Source: Antedon bifida
Lineage: Eukaryota; Echinodermata; Crinoidea; Comatulida; Antedonidae
Direction: 5' to 3'
Length of the DNA: 64,000 nucleotides
NCBI GenBank assembly: GCA_963402885.1
Contig: OY727096.1
Coordinates: 930,001-994,000 of the forward strand
A program made the translations under genes and the position numbers. Below the pieces are notes generated by a model. The model saw nothing but the letters and a program-made list of their open reading frames with translations, was not told the origin of the DNA and did not search any database. Positions 27,301 through 33,300 of this stretch are shown here, piece by piece. Within the stretch, counting starts at the first letter, position 1. Every line of letters starts with the position of its first letter.

Positions 27301-30300
27301 TGGTTTTTGTGACATGCTATCATTAATGTACAATTGCTGCAGCAAGTTTGACCTTCTTTCTTTTACCTTCATTATAAAACACTGTCTACACTATCAAACT
27401 TTATGTGATGTGTCCATATATAGACATGATGATGTCATATCACTACCATATTTGGACACATCACACTTTTTTTGTCAAACTAGTTTTATACATTCCCTTT
27501 TTAGAAAGTTATCATTTATATATTTTCAAACTTTCTTATTTTCTAATCTCCAAATTAAAAAATAATTGGTTAGTTAAAACAACATTTCTACCTCATTCTA
27601 ATTTTACTGTATATATCTGGTCAGGTGGATCCCAGGTGGGTGTGCTCAAATGTGCTCTCTCCACCCCCTCCCTCTTTCAACAGAAAAGTACTTTTGACAG
27701 ACTATTGAGATTCTCCTCTGGATCCAGCCCAAATGTTGTTATCATTGTATCATTTTTTATTTTATTCTCATTTCATCAATTTATATTTCAGTGGATTTTC
27801 ACCTGATTCATGTAACTTATTTTTTTCTCCTCTAGACCGGAATGGAATTGAGAATTAGGCCATGTATTATTTGCTACGTAGAATTCCATTATGAGTAATT
27901 TTTAGTATAAATAAGCCATTAAAATATTAGAAAATCAACAAACATTATCAAAGTATACCTGAGGCAGTTTATGCTGCCCAACTAGGATAGCAATTAACTT
28001 ACCAACAATTTAAAAATCTATAAATTTAATTTTATAAACATGTTTTTAAAATTGTGAATGCAATTCCTGTCTTTGTAAGTTATTTATATTTATATCATCA
28101 ACTTGTTTTGCTGATTACTGAGCAAATTAAATTTTATAAATTTACATTTAATTACATTCCTGTTATTATTCCTATTTTTTAAGTTTATCAAACCTATTGT
28201 TGATTGCTCTTACTCTTAGTTTTTGAACGAATAAAATAAAATTAGCATTAATATAAAAATCAATATTAATGATTGTAAGTTAAATTCATACAGAGAAGAG
28301 TAAAGTAAAAAGCCATCAATATAATTTAATTTAATATCTGAATTGTTTGATTCTTAAGATGGTCGATATATGAAATTGTTAAGCTCTGTCTACACTATCA
28401 AACTAGTTTAACAAAAAAAGTGTGATGTGCCCAAATATGGCAGTGATATGACATCATCATGTCCATATATGGGCACATCACATTTTTTGTCACATAAAGT
28501 TTGATAGTGGAGACAGAGCTTAAGTATCAGAATTTTAGTAATCAAATTTACTTTCTTAAATTCTTAAAGTTGTAATTTCTTACTTTTGTTAAACTTCTTT
28601 AAACATAACCAAATTTATAACAAATTTTGGTTTAGGCTGGGGAAAACTAAGTCATGGTTTTTATACCAATGCTCTATAAACATAAACATAAACATAGCTT
28701 CTATAAACCTAGTAATTAGGAGTTTACCAGTTACTGTAAATACAATTTCCCACACTTTGGGATTTCCCATAATTTGGGATTTCCCACACTTTGGGATTTC
28801 CCACACTCAGTAGTGACCCATTATAGTGCATGTTAGGTATAGCTGTACTTTTGCAATGTTATGTTATATAAACTGTTTAATACACTGTAAATCAGTTGTA
28901 ACCCATGAGATTACATAGATGAAAGTCAGATTAAGAGTCATGTGAATATGTCCATATAATCTAATTCATTGAAGACTGGACAATTCTTTTATTGATATTG
29001 TCTGATTTGATTTTTTTTCTTGTACAAAAAAAAAATTCAAAATATAACAAATGTTTATTATGAATTATTAAATTACAATCAATCAATACAACTAAGTCCA
29101 GTTAAGAAAACATATATGATTTCTGAAAAGAGAGATAAGATTTGGGAAAGGACCCTTAGGAGTTTCTCCTAGTACAGCTAACAGTGGTATTTTGCCACCC
29201 TAAGCTTGGTTACCACTTGACCGCAAAACAATGATGTAAACCCACTGTTGGTAATTTGACCAATGACAACATGATTGTGATTGGTCAATTCACTTCCATT
29301 GCCCTAGAACGTTACGTCCAAGCGATATTGGCCAATCTGTGAATAGTGAGTGTATTATTCCAGCCTTTGGCATTACTAAGTTGTGCATTGTGTTTTACCC
29401 TTAAAATTTAAATTTGAATGTTTAACAACCTAATTTAAATGCACAAAGAAAAACATATTTTATTAACCGATATATTTATTTTATAACCAACTTTACTCTT
29501 TAAAATTGTTATTGCGCCACTTACTAGGGTAATTTGCATTAAAAGCTCATTGACGTTGTGATAAATAACAAATAATTAAGTAATATAATGCAACGAGAAA
29601 TTAATTAAACGTTACGATGTACACCTACGTAAAGTTTTTAAAAAAACAACAACTATTTCTTTGATGAAAACAACAATATTGTATCCTTGTAGATTAAATT
29701 TACATATTGTAAATAATAATGGTTGATATCTGGATATGAGATAATTCCATGTTGCCATAGTTAAATCCCCACAGCCTGTATATTAGTGTTTAAATTGATA
29801 CATAAATACACCAGATTATATAAATTATATAATAAATACAAATTGATACATAACTACACCAGATTATATAAATTATATAATAAAAACAAATTATAAACAG
29901 TATAATTCAAACTCTTTAGTGAACAAGTTTTTTTTTCCAAACAAAATATTGCTACTTATTACTGTGTACATAACAGAGTATGAACTGAGATTTGTCCCAC
30001 TTAAGCGGGATTTTGAAAACTAGTGGGATGTACTTTGGAATGGGATTTTGTCCCACTTAACCAGGATTTCGAAAACTTGTGGGATGGTACTGGGATATGG
30101 TGTAATCCAAGTGGGATTTCATATTATTTCAGTAGTAAAAGATAATCCCACTGTGATAATCCCATTGAGATTTTTCGCTTAGCCTATAAAATCCCACTAC
30201 TACGATAATATGAAATTCCAGTCGATTCCCCTTCGATCACTAGGGTAATCCCATGCTTGAGTAGTAAAAAAAATATAAAGGATTCATTTTTAATTCATTT

Positions 30301-33300
30301 GAGAAGTTTGTTACGTGATCAAAGATGTCATTATGTAAATTGTGTCATTGCCAAAAGCTAACTGTGTGGTAGGATACAAATTAGGAAAGACAGAATAAAC
30401 TGCATTCATATCAACTGTTGTGTCAGTAAAAACCAGTTTTTGGTTTGACAATATTATTATTCTAAATAGCATAGTAGTTTTAGTTTATTTCTTGCCTAGC
30501 TTACCTGGATAAATTGACATCTCCCCCAATGTGTTTGTTTAGTCATTTGCTAGAAAGGGAATTGGGGTTGGCCAGTGAGAAAGGGGTGGTGTTTTTTTGG
30601 AAATTGTGTGGTACAGGAGCTGGTTGAAATGGGTTATCATTCTTTGCTGAATACATTTATGTCACATTTTTTGGAACAAAAAATGGCTTATTAAAAGTTT
30701 GTCTTTAGTTTTCATCATTACATCTAGTGCATCTAAATCACCTTATGTCGTGACAATCTGCATTCAACTTTTATTGTTTTTGTACTCTTGTTGGGATTTG
30801 AAAAAACTTAGTACTATAGCTAAATATTAATACCAAAACAGAGTGAAATCTGAGTGTTCTTGTATTGAAAGTTGATATAGATTTTCTTCCAATAAAGATG
30901 TTATTACCCATAACAAGTTCTTTTATTAGAATTATTTATGTGGTGTTATGTAAACTATATTCATACATACAAAATGAATTCAGATCTAGCGGCCTGTTTC
31001 TGCTCCAAAACGCTGAATAACCATTTATTTCAAAATAGATTAAAAAGTATAATTTTTATATTCATCATGTTTCTGCTGAATTTGTACTCCCAACAATTCC
31101 TAAAAAATGTTAAAATTACCCAAAAGGTGGTCAAGTGAAATCACTGTAAAACAGTGACACATCAATAACCATTATTTTGCTTGCAGCAAAGTTGCACAAT
31201 GGGAACCAGTTAAATGGCGTTCTAAACCTCATTACATTAATTGGTTAACTGTACTAGTTCTTTTTGCAGTTAATAAATGCAAATGTTATAAAGTAATCCA
31301 GTTATGAATTATGGACAAAATACTTCATGTTATAATAAATAATAGAAAAATTTTAAGATTCTTATATAGCCCATATATGCACTCTACATATTTGGAGTAA
31401 CAATGATGAGTGACAATTGACAAATAATGTGCTTGTTTCGTTTTTTAGGGAGGTACATTCACCGTTTCAAACCTTGGTATGTTTGGTGTTAAGAACTTCT
31501 CAGCAATCATCAACCCACCCCAAGCCTGTATTTTAGCCGTAGGTGCAGCACAGAAAGCAATGATACCGGATGACACTTGTGAAGAAGGGTAAGGGTAACA
31601 CACCTAACATAGTAACACATTGGTGTTTTATATTGAACTTTATTGCACATTAAAAATACCATTTCATATGGTGGCCCAACGGCCAAATTGCATGTACAAA
31701 ATATATTTTTAAAAATGGATATAAAACTCTCAAACTCTCTCTTTCATACTTTTTCATTTTTGTATGTTAATTTATACATATGTTATTTTCTATGGCTTAA
31801 ATTTAATGTATGTTTACAATTAACTCCATAAAAGAAATTAAAATTGGCAAAAAAAAAAAGAAAAAGAAGTTCTCACTTCTGAGGACAATCAAAGTATATT
31901 GATTAAAACATCGAGAAACTCAACAGTTATTTTCAGAAATATATATATGTGGTGTACTGCAAACTTAAAAAAAACAATGATTTAATAAAATTAAAATGCG
32001 CACAAAGAATAACAAACCTAGACAAAAGACTGAAAATAAAAGCAAAGAAGAGAAGAGATCTAGTTGTCGTTGTCGGTTGATATTGAATGTATTGATGATG
32101 AACGTCAAAGGTAGTTAGTATCACACCTTGTGTCACATAGCTGTACTCATCAATCAATTTATTAAGTATCATTCTAGCCTACTAAGTCTGATATCCTGGG
32201 TATAAAATGTAGCCTAGCTTAATAATGAACTATAATGCATTAACAGATGTGTTTGTACAATTCAATGATGTGACTACTGCTAAAAATATGAGACAACAAT
32301 CTAAGTACACAAAGCAAAGTGTCTGCGGTGTGACAGAAATCTAGTTCAAATTCAACTTTACTAATGTAAAGATCAACTCAATTTTGTTCTTCCTTGGGCC
32401 CCACACACACACAAAATACAAATAGTAGTGTAGCTTGGTGGTTAACGTGCTTCCCAAGGTCCAGGGTTCAATCCTGACCTAGTGCCAGTGTTCAATCCTG
32501 ACCTAGTGCCAGGGTTCAATCCTGACCTAGTGCCAGTGTTCAATCCTGACCTAGTGTGGGGGTTCAATCCTGACCTAGTGCCAGGGTTGTAACTCTTTCA
32601 ACTCCACTCCCTAAGCCTCTGAATGAGACTTAATTTATAAGTATGATAAATTATTAAATGGTTTATCCATCCTGTAATTGGCGTGTTACTCGGTGTTGGA
32701 TGCGTATGAAATAGTAAATTTAAAAAATACAGTTTGTACAAACTTTCAATAATCATATTACTTAGGTTAGTGTCTGAAGTTTCTAATGACACAAGTGAGT
32801 GACATGTGTGTTGGTGGACATGTGACAATTATGCAGATTTGATGACACAATAGTCAGTGGGTGACATGAGTGTTGGTGAAATGAAATTTTGATAAGATTG
32901 AAAGCAATTAAAATTTGAATATTTAAAATTACACTTGTATCACAACGAGGTACATTTAGTGACACCTTGATGTTCATGTTGTTGTAATGGCATTGTGTTT
33001 AGGAATTGAACTTAGCATCCCACTAAACAGTAGTGATGGATAAAGGATTTTGATTTATGGTGAAGAGCCTAAAAATGATCAAATGAAGGGAGCATTCGCA
33101 TGAGCAAGTAAACGTTAACTTTAACGCTATTTCCCAACATGCATCTCGCAAGCTCCACCCACTTTGTTAACAAACTAGCCAAACAGTAAGATTTTTTCAT
33201 CGCAATATGCTATTTTTGTCACCCAATATTGTAAACATGCCTACCTACTGTAGGTGTAGTCTATAGGCCTAAGGCAGTCCATGATTTGTTTTTATGTAGT

